This document shows positions 1 to 7,655 of a stretch of 16,366 nt of DNA, one piece after another. Below the pieces are notes generated by a model that saw only the letters and a program-made list of their open reading frames with translations, was not told the DNA's origin and did not search any database. A program made the translations under genes and the position numbers. Each line of letters opens with the position of its first letter. Within the stretch, counting starts at the first letter, position 1. Origin of the DNA: an uncultured Bacteroidales bacterium (lineage in GTDB: Bacteria > Bacteroidota > Bacteroidia > Bacteroidales > UBA932); assembly GCA_946549475.1 (NCBI GenBank), contig CAMNQO010000017.1:1-16366 (forward strand), written 5' to 3'.

Positions 1-2
1 GC

Positions 3-926
3 GGATCGGTCAGCAACTTCCCCCTCAGCGGCACGCTCACGGCCTCGGCCACGGCCAAGTCGCATGTCGGTACGGTCGCGGGCGTGTGCCACAACTCCGC
101 CATCAGCCATGTGATCTCCAATGTCAAGATTACCTCCGCCGGTACGACCAACGCCAGCCAGCGCTTCGCCATCGGCGGCATCGCCGGACTGATCTGCAAC
201 GACGGCACGGTCGCCAGCAGCATCACCTCCTGTACGATGAACGGCAACGCGACGGTGGACAAGGGCAGCAACAGCGGAAACGGCGCGACCGGCGTCATCT
301 ACGGCGGCATCGTGGCTTTCTCCACCGGCCAGGGCACCAATATGCACAGCCTCATCACCTCTTGCATCAACAATGGCACGATGACGATGAATACGGGGCG
401 TGCCGCCGGTATCGTCGGCTCCTGCAAGCAGTTCACGAAGATGAACGGATGCACCAACAACGGCGCACAGACCAACTCCTCCGCCAAGAACCGTCTCGGA
501 CAGATTACCTGCGAACTCGCCAGCAACTGCCGGATGGACAATTGCATCAACAACGGTGACATCATCGCCACGGGTACGGCGGCAAGCAACGATGACATCC
601 GCGTGGCCGGTATGGTCGGCGCAATGGCGGCCGGCACCATCGAGGGCGGTCAGAGCAACGGCCGCGTGATTACCAACGGACACGAGGAGAACTGCGGCCT
701 CATCTTCGCTTACATTGCCAACGGCACGGCGGTCAAGAATGTAGCCGTCAAGGGGCTTATCGGCACCTACAACGGCGGCAACTACTCGATGAAGACGGTC
801 ACGGCCGCCAACTTCGACACCTGGAACAACAGCACCATCGACTCGTCCAACAGGAAATACTCCTTCCTGGGATCCGCCAACAGCACCAAGACGAGCATCG
901 TCACGGGCTGCACCTTCGTGCCGTAG
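3..926 (+). CDS. GLUG-like beta-helix surface protein, C-terminal part (5' truncated)
   Basis: The reading frame is open from the window edge to a TAG at 924-926, giving 307 visible residues; the true start lies upstream, and a GTG at 84 is only an internal codon. The protein is built of irregular repeats of about 30-45 residues. Each has a glycine turn (GGIAGL, GGIVAF, AAGIVG, VAGMVG) followed by a Cys-Asn turn (TSCTMNG, TSCINNG, NGCTNNG, DNCINNG). This pattern is typical of GLUG-like right-handed beta-helices in Bacteroidales surface proteins, which are usually lipoproteins with an N-terminal fimbrillin-like or Ig-like domain; that end is not in view here. It is rich in Asn, Thr, Ser and Gly, with no membrane segment and no recognisable sorting signal at the C-terminus (GCTFVP). 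A role in adhesion or glycan contact is inference only. It ends just before a terminator, so it belongs to a separate transcription unit from the operon that follows. Confidence 0.75.
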   Translation, partial: GSVSNFPLSGTLTASATAKSHVGTVAGVCHNSAISHVISNVKITSAGTTNASQRFAIGGIAGLICNDGTVASSITSCTMNGNATVDKGSNSGNGATGVIYGGIVAFSTGQGTNMHSLITSCINNGTMTMNTGRAAGIVGSCKQFTKMNGCTNNGAQTNSSAKNRLGQITCELASNCRMDNCINNGDIIATGTAASNDDIRVAGMVGAMAAGTIEGGQSNGRVITNGHEENCGLIFAYIANGTAVKNVAVKGLIGTYNGGNYSMKTVTAANFDTWNNSTIDSSNRKYSFLGSANSTKTSIVTGCTFVP

Positions 927-936
927 CATCTTCCCG

Positions 937-968
937 CCCCTCTCAAAGGAAAGTCCGCAAGAGAGGGG
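937..968 (+). other. Hairpin downstream of the beta-helix gene
   Basis: CCCCTCTC (937-944) and GAGAGGGG (961-968) form a perfect 8 bp stem with a 16-base loop, starting 11 bases after the stop codon. No T-run follows, so by itself it is not an intrinsic terminator. It may protect the 3' end of the mRNA or add to the terminator 15 bases further on. Confidence 0.45.
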
Positions 969-982
969 ATGTACATCACCTC

Positions 983-1019
983 AAGCATAACCGGTCCGTC
1001 GGGCCGGTTATGCTTTTTA
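983..1019 (+). terminator. Rho-independent terminator of the upstream beta-helix gene
   Basis: AGCATAACCGG (984-994) pairs perfectly with CCGGTTATGCT (1004-1014) around a 9-base loop, and the stem is followed directly by a T-run (1014-1018). Adding A983 with T1015 lengthens the stem by one pair. It separates the upstream gene from the 1100-15377 gene cluster. Confidence 0.88.
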
Positions 1020-1020
1020 T

Positions 1021-1099
1021 GGAGAGGTCTCACAATTTTTCAAAAATAAATTGAGTAAATTCAACTTTTGAAGTGTATTAGTCAAGTCAAAAAATAAAA
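1021..1099 (+). promoter_or_regulatory. AT-rich leader, probable promoter region of the operon
   Basis: This is the only clearly AT-rich intergenic stretch ahead of the long gene cluster, and it lies between a terminator and the fecR-like start. AACTTTTG at 1063-1070 matches the Bacteroidetes -7 element TAnnTTTG in all but the first base, and TTTC at 1038-1041 could act as a weak -33 element with a 21-base spacer. The region also holds small inverted repeats: CAATTT/AAATTG (1033-1038 and 1048-1053) and TTCAA/TTGAA (1060-1064 and 1068-1072). The exact promoter is not certain, and an ECF-type promoter recognised by the sigma factor at 10727 is equally possible. Confidence 0.4.
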
Positions 1100-2041
1100 A
1101 TGGATAAAAAGAACGAAGAAATCGACAAGGATTGGCTGATGCTCAACCTCAAATCGCCGGAAGCCGACGGAGAGTTCGAGCGGATGTTCTCGCACATATC
1201 CGTCTCGGAAAATAAAGAAGGCAAGCGGAAGACCAAGGAAAATCTGCGCATCCTGTTCGACTACGAGCGCAAGATGGCCCGGCAGAAACGCCAGGGCATT
1301 GCCGCCGGCATGGCGGCGCTGCTTGCCATGACCGCCGGCATCCTCCTGCTGATAAGCAACAACAAGCTGAAATCCCAACTGGCCGACACGCCGTCCTGGA
1401 CGGAAATCACGACAGCCTACGGCGAAAGCCGCAGCGTAACGCTTCCCGACGGCTCCACGCTCTGGCTCAACAATGATTCACGGCTGCTCTACCCGGACCG
1501 CTTCAACGATGCGCAGCGGCAGGTATTCGCCTCGGGAGAGATTTTCGCGGACATCCGCTCCGACGCTTCCTGTCCCTTCCTGATTTGCGGCAACGGATCG
1601 ACCACCCGGGTGACCGGGACCCGTTTCAACTGGCGCAGTTACCCGGATATGGAATGCGTGGAAATCTCGCTCATCAGCGGAAAAGTCAGCCTGGAGACCA
1701 AGACCTCCGGCAAAGACCTCCGGCTCGACATCCGGCCCGGTGAAATCGTCAAAGTCAATTTCGATGCCGGCAGCGTCACCCGGCGGGACCTGTCCGAAGA
1801 CTATGTAAGCTGGAAGGAGAAGCGCGTCCTCTTTTTCAATGACATGACCCTCGAACAGATTGCCAACGAACTCCGGCGCCAGTTCTCCGTCGAAGTGGTG
1901 CTGGGACGGGACGCCCTCCGCAGCCAGCGCTACTACGCCTCCTTTGTCAACGACGAGTCCGTCAGCGATATCCTGGAGACGCTCGGAGCCGGCAACGGAC
2001 TGAAAATCCGATACGAAAACAATATATATTATATAGAATAA
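1100..2041 (+). CDS. FecR-family anti-sigma factor
   Basis: This 313-residue protein is an inner-membrane anti-sigma factor of the FecR type, which in Bacteroidota binds an ECF sigma factor in the cytoplasm and receives a signal from the STN domain of a TonB-dependent transducer in the periplasm. Residues 1-65 are a charged cytoplasmic part. One membrane helix spans about 66-85 (GIAAGMAALLAMTAGILLLI). The periplasmic FecR domain runs from about 101 to 225 and contains the typical GESRSVTLPDGSTLWLNNDS at 108-127. A C-terminal DUF4974 domain occupies about 240-313 (FFNDMTLEQIANELRRQF). Two closely spaced cysteines (158 and 163) lie in the periplasmic part. It is the first gene after the AT-rich leader and stands 11 bases before the SusC-type transducer. 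The expected upstream partner sigma gene is absent; the nearest sigma gene is at 10727, which is an unusual order. Confidence in the family is high; the pairing is inference. Confidence 0.93.
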   Translation: MDKKNEEIDKDWLMLNLKSPEADGEFERMFSHISVSENKEGKRKTKENLRILFDYERKMARQKRQGIAAGMAALLAMTAGILLLISNNKLKSQLADTPSWTEITTAYGESRSVTLPDGSTLWLNNDSRLLYPDRFNDAQRQVFASGEIFADIRSDASCPFLICGNGSTTRVTGTRFNWRSYPDMECVEISLISGKVSLETKTSGKDLRLDIRPGEIVKVNFDAGSVTRRDLSEDYVSWKEKRVLFFNDMTLEQIANELRRQFSVEVVLGRDALRSQRYYASFVNDESVSDILETLGAGNGLKIRYENNIYYIE

Positions 2042-2052
2042 CCGTCCATCTC

Positions 2053-5000
2053 ATGACCCGAAAACTATTCGTCAAAAGGGCCGCACAGGTCTTCTTCATC
2101 AGCGTTGCGACACTGCTGTCGCAACTGACGCTGGACGCCCAAGTGACCCTCAACCTGGACCGAGTCAGCGTCCGGCAGGCCGTGGAACAAATGCAGCGGA
2201 CTTGCGGCGTATCCATCAGCATCCGCAGTGACAAGATCGACCTTTCGCGTACCGTCAGCGTCCATCTGACGGACGGAGGGCTGGAAGATGCGCTCCGCCA
2301 GATATTCCGGGGACAGGATGTCGAATGGGAAATCAACGGGCAGCGTATCGCCGTCATTCCCCGCAAGGCATCCGCCAACACCCCTTCGGCCGGCAGCCCG
2401 GCGTCAAGCGTCCCGGCTGCATCCTCGGCACCCCGCAAAGCCTCCGATACCGTCACGGGTCTCGTGCTGGACGAAAACTCCCTGCCGCTGGTCGGGGCTG
2501 TCGTCATGGAAAAGGACGGCGCCAATGCCATCACCGACCTGGACGGCCGCTTTGAAATGAGTGTCAAATCCGCCTCGTCCCTGTTGACCTTCTCCTTCTT
2601 CGGCTACGAAGATGTCGTCCTGGCTGCCGACACCCGTTCCGACATGGAAGTCCGGATGACCCCGCAGACGATGTCCCTGGACGAAACGGTCGTCGTCGGT
2701 TACGGCTCGATGACCCGCCGCGACATCACATCGTCCATCGGCTCCTTCAAGCCCAAGCCCTCCGAAAGGCGGGATGTGTTGAGCGTGGATCAGATGCTGC
2801 AGGGCCGCATCGCCGGCGTCAATATCTCCACATCCTCCGGCGTGCCCGGCTCCGAGAGCCGCGTGAGCATCCGGGGAGCCGGTTCCCTGAATGCCGGCAA
2901 CGAACCCCTCTATGTGGTGGACGGCGTACCCATCACTTCCACTTCCGGCGACATGGGCCTGTATGGCGGCGGCGAGTCGATGACGGGCATGGCCACCATC
3001 AACCCCGCCGACATCGAATCCGTCGAAGTCCTCAAGGATGCCGCCTCCGCCGCCATCTACGGTTCGCGGGCGACCAACGGCGTCATCATCATCACCACCA
3101 AGAGCGGCCGCAAGGGCGACGCCAAAATCGGCGTGGACGCTTCCTACTCCCTGGGCTGGGAGCCCAACACCGACAAATTGAGCGTCGCGACGGCCGACAG
3201 TTTCATCGAGATGCTCAACGACGCCATCGACAGCTACAACCTCCAGTTCGGCCAGAATGTCGAGCGCGTGGTCAATCCCAAGCCCGGCTCCGCAAAGCAC
3301 GACTGGCTCAAGGACGTGCTGCGCCTGGCCCAGTCCCGCAACATCAGCCTGAACATTTCCGGCGGCAACGACAATGTCAATTATTATGTATCCGCCGGCG
3401 TCAAGCACCAGGAAGGCGTCATCATCGACAACGACCTGGAGCAGTACAACCTCAAGGCCAATGTCAGCGGCAAGGCCAAGAAATGGCTGTCCTACGGTTT
3501 CAACTCCACGATGAGCTACACCCACAACAAGCGCGTGGGATCGGGCTACAGCGGAGACAACCCCATCAAGGGAGCGATGGAGCAATATCCCTGGGACACG
3601 CCGACCCTCCCCAACGGGAAATGGGCGACCAAGGAAAACATACTGGTAAACAACAACCCCGTCGCGGACATCAAGGAGTCCGACATCTGGCTCGACACCT
3701 GGCGGGCCATCCTCTCCTCCTGGCTCACCTTCCACATCATCAAAGACCTGGACTTCCAGCCCCGCTTCGGAGGGGATATCCAGTCCGTGGAAGAGCATGT
3801 CTATTACGGCAGCGGCTCGCATCACGCCATCCCCTCGGTCGGCAATCCGATGGGCGGACGCCTCAAGGACGGACGGAAACTGCGTACGACCCTGATGTGG
3901 GACAACACCCTCACCTGGTCCTACGCCTTCCCTTTCGGCCTCAACCTCGGAGCCATGCTCGGACATTCCGTAGAAGTGGACAACAACTCCATGGCCTCGC
4001 AGGAGGGATCGAGTTTCCCGTCCAAAGAATTTGACGTAAACTCGGCCGCCGCCCTGTTCAGCGACGTGACGAGCAGCCGGACCTGCTACACCTTGCAATC
4101 CTTCTTCGGGCGCATCAATCTCAACTACAAAAACCGCTATGTCAGCACGCTCACCCTGCGTACCGACGGTTCGTCCCGCTTCGCGCCCGGCCATCGCTGG
4201 GGCTGGTTCCCTTCAGCCTCCATCGGATGGAATGTCAATGAGGAACCTTTCTGGCGCAACAAGGACATCACCCTCAAGGTACGCGCCAGCATCGGCGCTA
4301 CGGGCAACGTGGCGGGCATCGGCGCGTATGCCTGGCAGGCCCTTGCGACCGGCGGATTCAACTACAACGGACAGAACGGCATCGGGCTGAGCAGCATCGG
4401 CAACACCGAACTGACCTGGGAAAAAGCCACCCAGACAGATATCGGTGTGGATCTTTCCTTCTGGAAAGGCGCCCTGAGCATCGGCCTGGACCTGTTCAAC
4501 AAGGACACCGACAACCTGCTCTACAACAAGCCCACGATGGCGACGACCGGCTATACCTCCAATCTGCTCAACATCGGTGCGATGAACAACAAGGGTATCG
4601 AACTGAGCATTGCGGGCAACGCATCGGCGGGTGATTTCCGCTGGCACGGCGATTTCAACATCTCCACCGTCAAGAACACCCTGACCCGCCTGTTTGACAA
4701 CGACGAGATCATCACCACCAGCAACTTCCACGCCCTGAAGGTCGGCCGGCCTGTCGGCTCCTTCTATATGATCAAGATGCTGGGCATCTATCAGCACGAC
4801 GAGGACGTGCCGCAATATCTCTATGAGAATGAGAACGTACGGGCCGGCGACGTCATCTACGAAGACTGCAACGGCGACGGCAAGATCGATGAAAACGACC
4901 GCCAGTTCGTCGGTACCGCCACACCGCTTTTCTCCGGCGGTTTCAACAACACCTTTACCTGGAAGAACCTGGAACTGTCGGTATTCTTCACCTACAGTTA

Positions 5001-5427
5001 CGGCAACAAAGTGTATGAGTACTGGACCGGCGGCCTGCGCCTGGGCAACGGTTTCTGGCCCGCCCAGCAATCGGTCGTGGACAGCCGCTGGACGGGACCG
5101 GGGACCAGCAACACCGTCCCCCGCGCCATCTACGGCCACACCTGGAACAGCACCCGCTTCGTCAGTACCCGTTTCCTGCACGACGCTTCGTATCTGCGCC
5201 TGCGTTCGCTGGTCCTCAGTTACAATCTTCCCCACAACCTGCTCAAGAAGATACATCTGGACTCGCTGCGCATCTACCTGCAGGCCGACAACCTGTTCGT
5301 ACTGACTCCCTGGCCCTATCTCGATCCGGAAGTCTCCGTCTCCAACAACGCCACCACGATGGGCTACGACTGGCTCAACCCCGGCCAGCCCCGTACCGTC
5401 CAGCTCGGCATCAACCTTAAATTCTGA
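2053..5427 (+). CDS. SusC/RagA-type TonB-dependent transducer with STN domain
   Basis: This 1124-residue outer-membrane transporter should import a ligand delivered by its SusD partner using TonB energy. A signal peptide covers about residues 1-29 and ends at DAQ. Residues 31-103 form an STN (secretin and TonB N-terminal) domain, the part that touches FecR in transducers. An Ala/Ser/Pro linker follows (105-132), then a carboxypeptidase-regulatory-like domain (133-203), the SusC signature DETVVVGYG (210-218), a plug with NGVIIITTKSG (342-352), and a long beta-barrel ending in the expected aromatic residue (GINLKF). The length is normal for a SusC with an STN extension. It sits between fecR and susD with gaps of 11 and 6 bases. 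The STN domain is absent from simple SusC importers, so this one probably both imports and signals to the fecR product. The ligand is unknown; a phosphodiester-containing glycan is inferred from the gene at 6693. Confidence 0.95.
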   Translation: MTRKLFVKRAAQVFFISVATLLSQLTLDAQVTLNLDRVSVRQAVEQMQRTCGVSISIRSDKIDLSRTVSVHLTDGGLEDALRQIFRGQDVEWEINGQRIAVIPRKASANTPSAGSPASSVPAASSAPRKASDTVTGLVLDENSLPLVGAVVMEKDGANAITDLDGRFEMSVKSASSLLTFSFFGYEDVVLAADTRSDMEVRMTPQTMSLDETVVVGYGSMTRRDITSSIGSFKPKPSERRDVLSVDQMLQGRIAGVNISTSSGVPGSESRVSIRGAGSLNAGNEPLYVVDGVPITSTSGDMGLYGGGESMTGMATINPADIESVEVLKDAASAAIYGSRATNGVIIITTKSGRKGDAKIGVDASYSLGWEPNTDKLSVATADSFIEMLNDAIDSYNLQFGQNVERVVNPKPGSAKHDWLKDVLRLAQSRNISLNISGGNDNVNYYVSAGVKHQEGVIIDNDLEQYNLKANVSGKAKKWLSYGFNSTMSYTHNKRVGSGYSGDNPIKGAMEQYPWDTPTLPNGKWATKENILVNNNPVADIKESDIWLDTWRAILSSWLTFHIIKDLDFQPRFGGDIQSVEEHVYYGSGSHHAIPSVGNPMGGRLKDGRKLRTTLMWDNTLTWSYAFPFGLNLGAMLGHSVEVDNNSMASQEGSSFPSKEFDVNSAAALFSDVTSSRTCYTLQSFFGRINLNYKNRYVSTLTLRTDGSSRFAPGHRWGWFPSASIGWNVNEEPFWRNKDITLKVRASIGATGNVAGIGAYAWQALATGGFNYNGQNGIGLSSIGNTELTWEKATQTDIGVDLSFWKGALSIGLDLFNKDTDNLLYNKPTMATTGYTSNLLNIGAMNNKGIELSIAGNASAGDFRWHGDFNISTVKNTLTRLFDNDEIITTSNFHALKVGRPVGSFYMIKMLGIYQHDEDVPQYLYENENVRAGDVIYEDCNGDGKIDENDRQFVGTATPLFSGGFNNTFTWKNLELSVFFTYSYGNKVYEYWTGGLRLGNGFWPAQQSVVDSRWTGPGTSNTVPRAIYGHTWNSTRFVSTRFLHDASYLRLRSLVLSYNLPHNLLKKIHLDSLRIYLQADNLFVLTPWPYLDPEVSVSNNATTMGYDWLNPGQPRTVQLGINLKF

Positions 5428-5433
5428 CAAACG

Positions 5434-6702
5434 ATGAGAACACTGCATAGACTCCTGCCGATGGCCGTCCTGCTGGGCCTGGCCGCCTGCAATGTGCTGG
5501 ATCAGGATCCGCACAGCGCCATTCCGCGCAACAAAGTCACAGCCGAGCATATTCCGCTGCTGTACACAGGCTTGTACAACTATGTCCAATACAAACCCAC
5601 CGACAACGGCTATCTGCAAGGGGACTTCTGCGGCGGAGACTTCTCCTCCAACAGCGCGACGGTCTATGCCTCGCCGGCCCTGTGGATCCGCAGCCTCGTC
5701 CTCCCCACCTCCGGCTTTGTCTCCGGTCCCTGGAACGGCTATTATTCCTGCCTGTATCAGGTCAACCAATTCATCGAACTGGTCTCGCAGCAGGCGCCCA
5801 GCCAGGAATTTGACCGGATGATCGGCACGGCCCGCTTCTTCCGGGCGCTGATTTACTACAACCTCGTGACCCGCTGGGGCGGCGTGCCCATCCTGCGGCA
5901 ATGTACCAACGACCCGGTGCCCAACGGCACGCTTGCGGAGTGCTGGGCATTCATCGGGGAAGACCTGACGGCCGCCATTGAAAAATGCCCCGATTTCACC
6001 GCCAAGTGGTATGTGAGCAAGTCTGCGGCGCAAGCCCTGATGGCCCGTTCCCTGCTGGCCCAGGGCAAGAAAGCCGAAGCGGCCGCATACTCGGAGCAAG
6101 TCATCGGATCCGGCCTGTTCGCCCTGGACGACTTCAGCAACATCTTCCGCGGTCTGGACAACAAGGAAGAAATCTTCTCCCTGCGCAACAAAAACGATGA
6201 AAACGGCATCAGTTTCTCCGGGACTTTCTATGTCGCCAGCGGCGGCTATGTCCCCCGGGATGAAGTCGTCAATCTCTTTTCGTCGGCGGACAAACGGCTG
6301 ACAACGACCATCTGCAATTATGAAGGGACGACGGTCCTGGGTAAATACATCAACCGGGGCGACGAATACCACCAGCTCTACATCATCCGTCTGGCGGAGA
6401 TGTACCTCATCAGCGCCGAAGGCCTGGGCTATGACCGGGGCGGGGCGGATCGGCTCAACCAGCTGCGGGCGGCCCGGGGCCTGGGCGCCGTGAGCGTCAC
6501 TTCCGAAGCCCAGATGCTGGAGGCGGTACTGGCCGAGCGCCGGCTGGAACTGCTGGGCGAAGGATTCCGCTGGTTCGACCTCGTCCGCACCGGCAAGTAC
6601 CCCGCCACGCTGGGCCTGGAAGAAAAATACACCGTCCTGCCCGTCCCCACGCGGGAACTTGACCTCAATCCCCTTCTGAAACAAAACGAATTATGGAAAT
6701 AA
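5434..6702 (+). CDS. SusD/RagB-type surface lipoprotein
   Basis: This 422-residue lipoprotein is the SusD partner that lids the SusC barrel and binds ligand at the cell surface. The lipobox GLAAC places the lipidated cysteine at residue 19. Helical TPR-like family motifs are clear: ARFFRALIYYNLVTRWGGVP (133-152), YIIRLAEMYLISAEG (316-330), and the C-terminal pair RLNQLRAARGL (340-350) and VLAERRLELLGEGFRWFDLV (365-384). It is shorter than the roughly 500-600 residues usual in the family. The variable section between about 245 and 290, where ligand contacts often lie, is brief, which may mean a small or simple ligand. It starts 6 bases after susC, and its last codons overlap the start of the next gene by 10 bases, pointing to coupled translation. 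The family call is secure; the ligand cannot be read from sequence. Confidence 0.94.
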   Translation: MRTLHRLLPMAVLLGLAACNVLDQDPHSAIPRNKVTAEHIPLLYTGLYNYVQYKPTDNGYLQGDFCGGDFSSNSATVYASPALWIRSLVLPTSGFVSGPWNGYYSCLYQVNQFIELVSQQAPSQEFDRMIGTARFFRALIYYNLVTRWGGVPILRQCTNDPVPNGTLAECWAFIGEDLTAAIEKCPDFTAKWYVSKSAAQALMARSLLAQGKKAEAAAYSEQVIGSGLFALDDFSNIFRGLDNKEEIFSLRNKNDENGISFSGTFYVASGGYVPRDEVVNLFSSADKRLTTTICNYEGTTVLGKYINRGDEYHQLYIIRLAEMYLISAEGLGYDRGGADRLNQLRAARGLGAVSVTSEAQMLEAVLAERRLELLGEGFRWFDLVRTGKYPATLGLEEKYTVLPVPTRELDLNPLLKQNELWK

Positions 6703-7643
6703 GAACACGACCTACCAGCGGGCATGGCCTCGTCGCGGCGGCTCTCGCCCTGCTTTCGCTATCCGCCTGCAACAAAGAGCAGTCGGACGGATTTTCCTAT
6801 GAGGTACGGACCCGGGTCGGGAAAACCCTTCTGGAACAATGCCCCGAAGTCGCCCGCATCTACGAAGACACCACCTTCGTCATCACGCCGGGCGTGGAAG
6901 AAACCGACCTCAAGATGCAGATGTCGGACGGCTTCATGCAGACGGTCTATGTCATATCGGCCCGAACGGATCTGCCGGGCATATCCATGCGCGTGACCAT
7001 GCCGGCCATGGTCGGATCCAACTGGAAACGCCAGACACTCACCGGCATGGCGGAGACCTTCAGTCTCCCCCGCGAGCGCATCGTGGCGATGACCAACGGC
7101 GATTATTGGGACACGGACGCCCCCATCAAGCCTCGGGGGCCCGTCCGCATGGACGGAACGGTCTGGCTGGACCATTTCAACTACATCGACACCAAACCCC
7201 AGCAGGCCCTGGGATTCGTCGGCATCGACAATACCGGCAAGATGGTCATCGGAGATACGCTCCGCTACCACCAGGTCAAGAACACCCTCAAGGAATGTAC
7301 GGGCTGCGGCGTCATCCTCGTTGCCAACGGCATTGCACGCAAGGTCGAATGGACGGCGCGGGATCCCCGCACGGCCATCGGCTGCTGCCCGGACGGGACG
7401 GTCTGGATGCTCACCTGCGACGGTCGCAAGCGCTTCGGTGCGGACGGGCTCAGTTACGAACACATGTCCGGCATCTTCAAGGCTTTGGGCTGCACCGAGG
7501 CCGGCACTTTGGACGGCGGCGGTTCGGCCCAGATGCTCATCCGTCACCCCGTCGCCAATGTCTGGCAGATCCGCAACCGCCCGGCGGACGGCACCGAAAG
7601 GGCCGTCATCAACGCCTGGGCCGTCACCGTCGATGAACCTTAA
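6693..7643 (+). CDS. Phosphodiester glycosidase (NAGPA/DUF2233) lipoprotein
   Basis: This 316-residue protein has a lipoprotein signal (LSLSAC, Cys26) and a phosphodiester glycosidase domain over about residues 70-312. The family includes the human mannose-6-phosphate uncovering enzyme, which removes GlcNAc from a GlcNAc-1-phosphodiester. Expected conserved blocks are present: TNGDYWD (134-140), RDPRTAIGCCPDG (223-235), TLDGGGSAQM (272-281) and NRPADGTERAVINA (295-308). These cover the Asn/Asp, Arg/Thr and Asp-Gly-Gly-Gly-Ser positions conserved in the family active site. It carries eight cysteines including the lipidated one, many for a Bacteroidota surface protein, so disulfides are possible. 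It is the only recognisable enzyme in the operon. The start at 6693 overlaps susD by 10 bases. The inferred role is cutting a sugar-1-phosphate diester, as in some capsules, phosphoglycans or teichoic-acid-like polymers, before import. The domain call is firm; the substrate is unknown. Confidence 0.9.
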   Translation: MEIRTRPTSGHGLVAAALALLSLSACNKEQSDGFSYEVRTRVGKTLLEQCPEVARIYEDTTFVITPGVEETDLKMQMSDGFMQTVYVISARTDLPGISMRVTMPAMVGSNWKRQTLTGMAETFSLPRERIVAMTNGDYWDTDAPIKPRGPVRMDGTVWLDHFNYIDTKPQQALGFVGIDNTGKMVIGDTLRYHQVKNTLKECTGCGVILVANGIARKVEWTARDPRTAIGCCPDGTVWMLTCDGRKRFGADGLSYEHMSGIFKALGCTEAGTLDGGGSAQMLIRHPVANVWQIRNRPADGTERAVINAWAVTVDEP

Positions 7644-7655
7644 CACCCCGGAAAG

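Noticed and set aside
84..86. GTG as the start of the first gene
   Set aside because: The frame is open upstream to the window edge with the same repeat pattern (GTVAG precedes it), so this is an internal valine.
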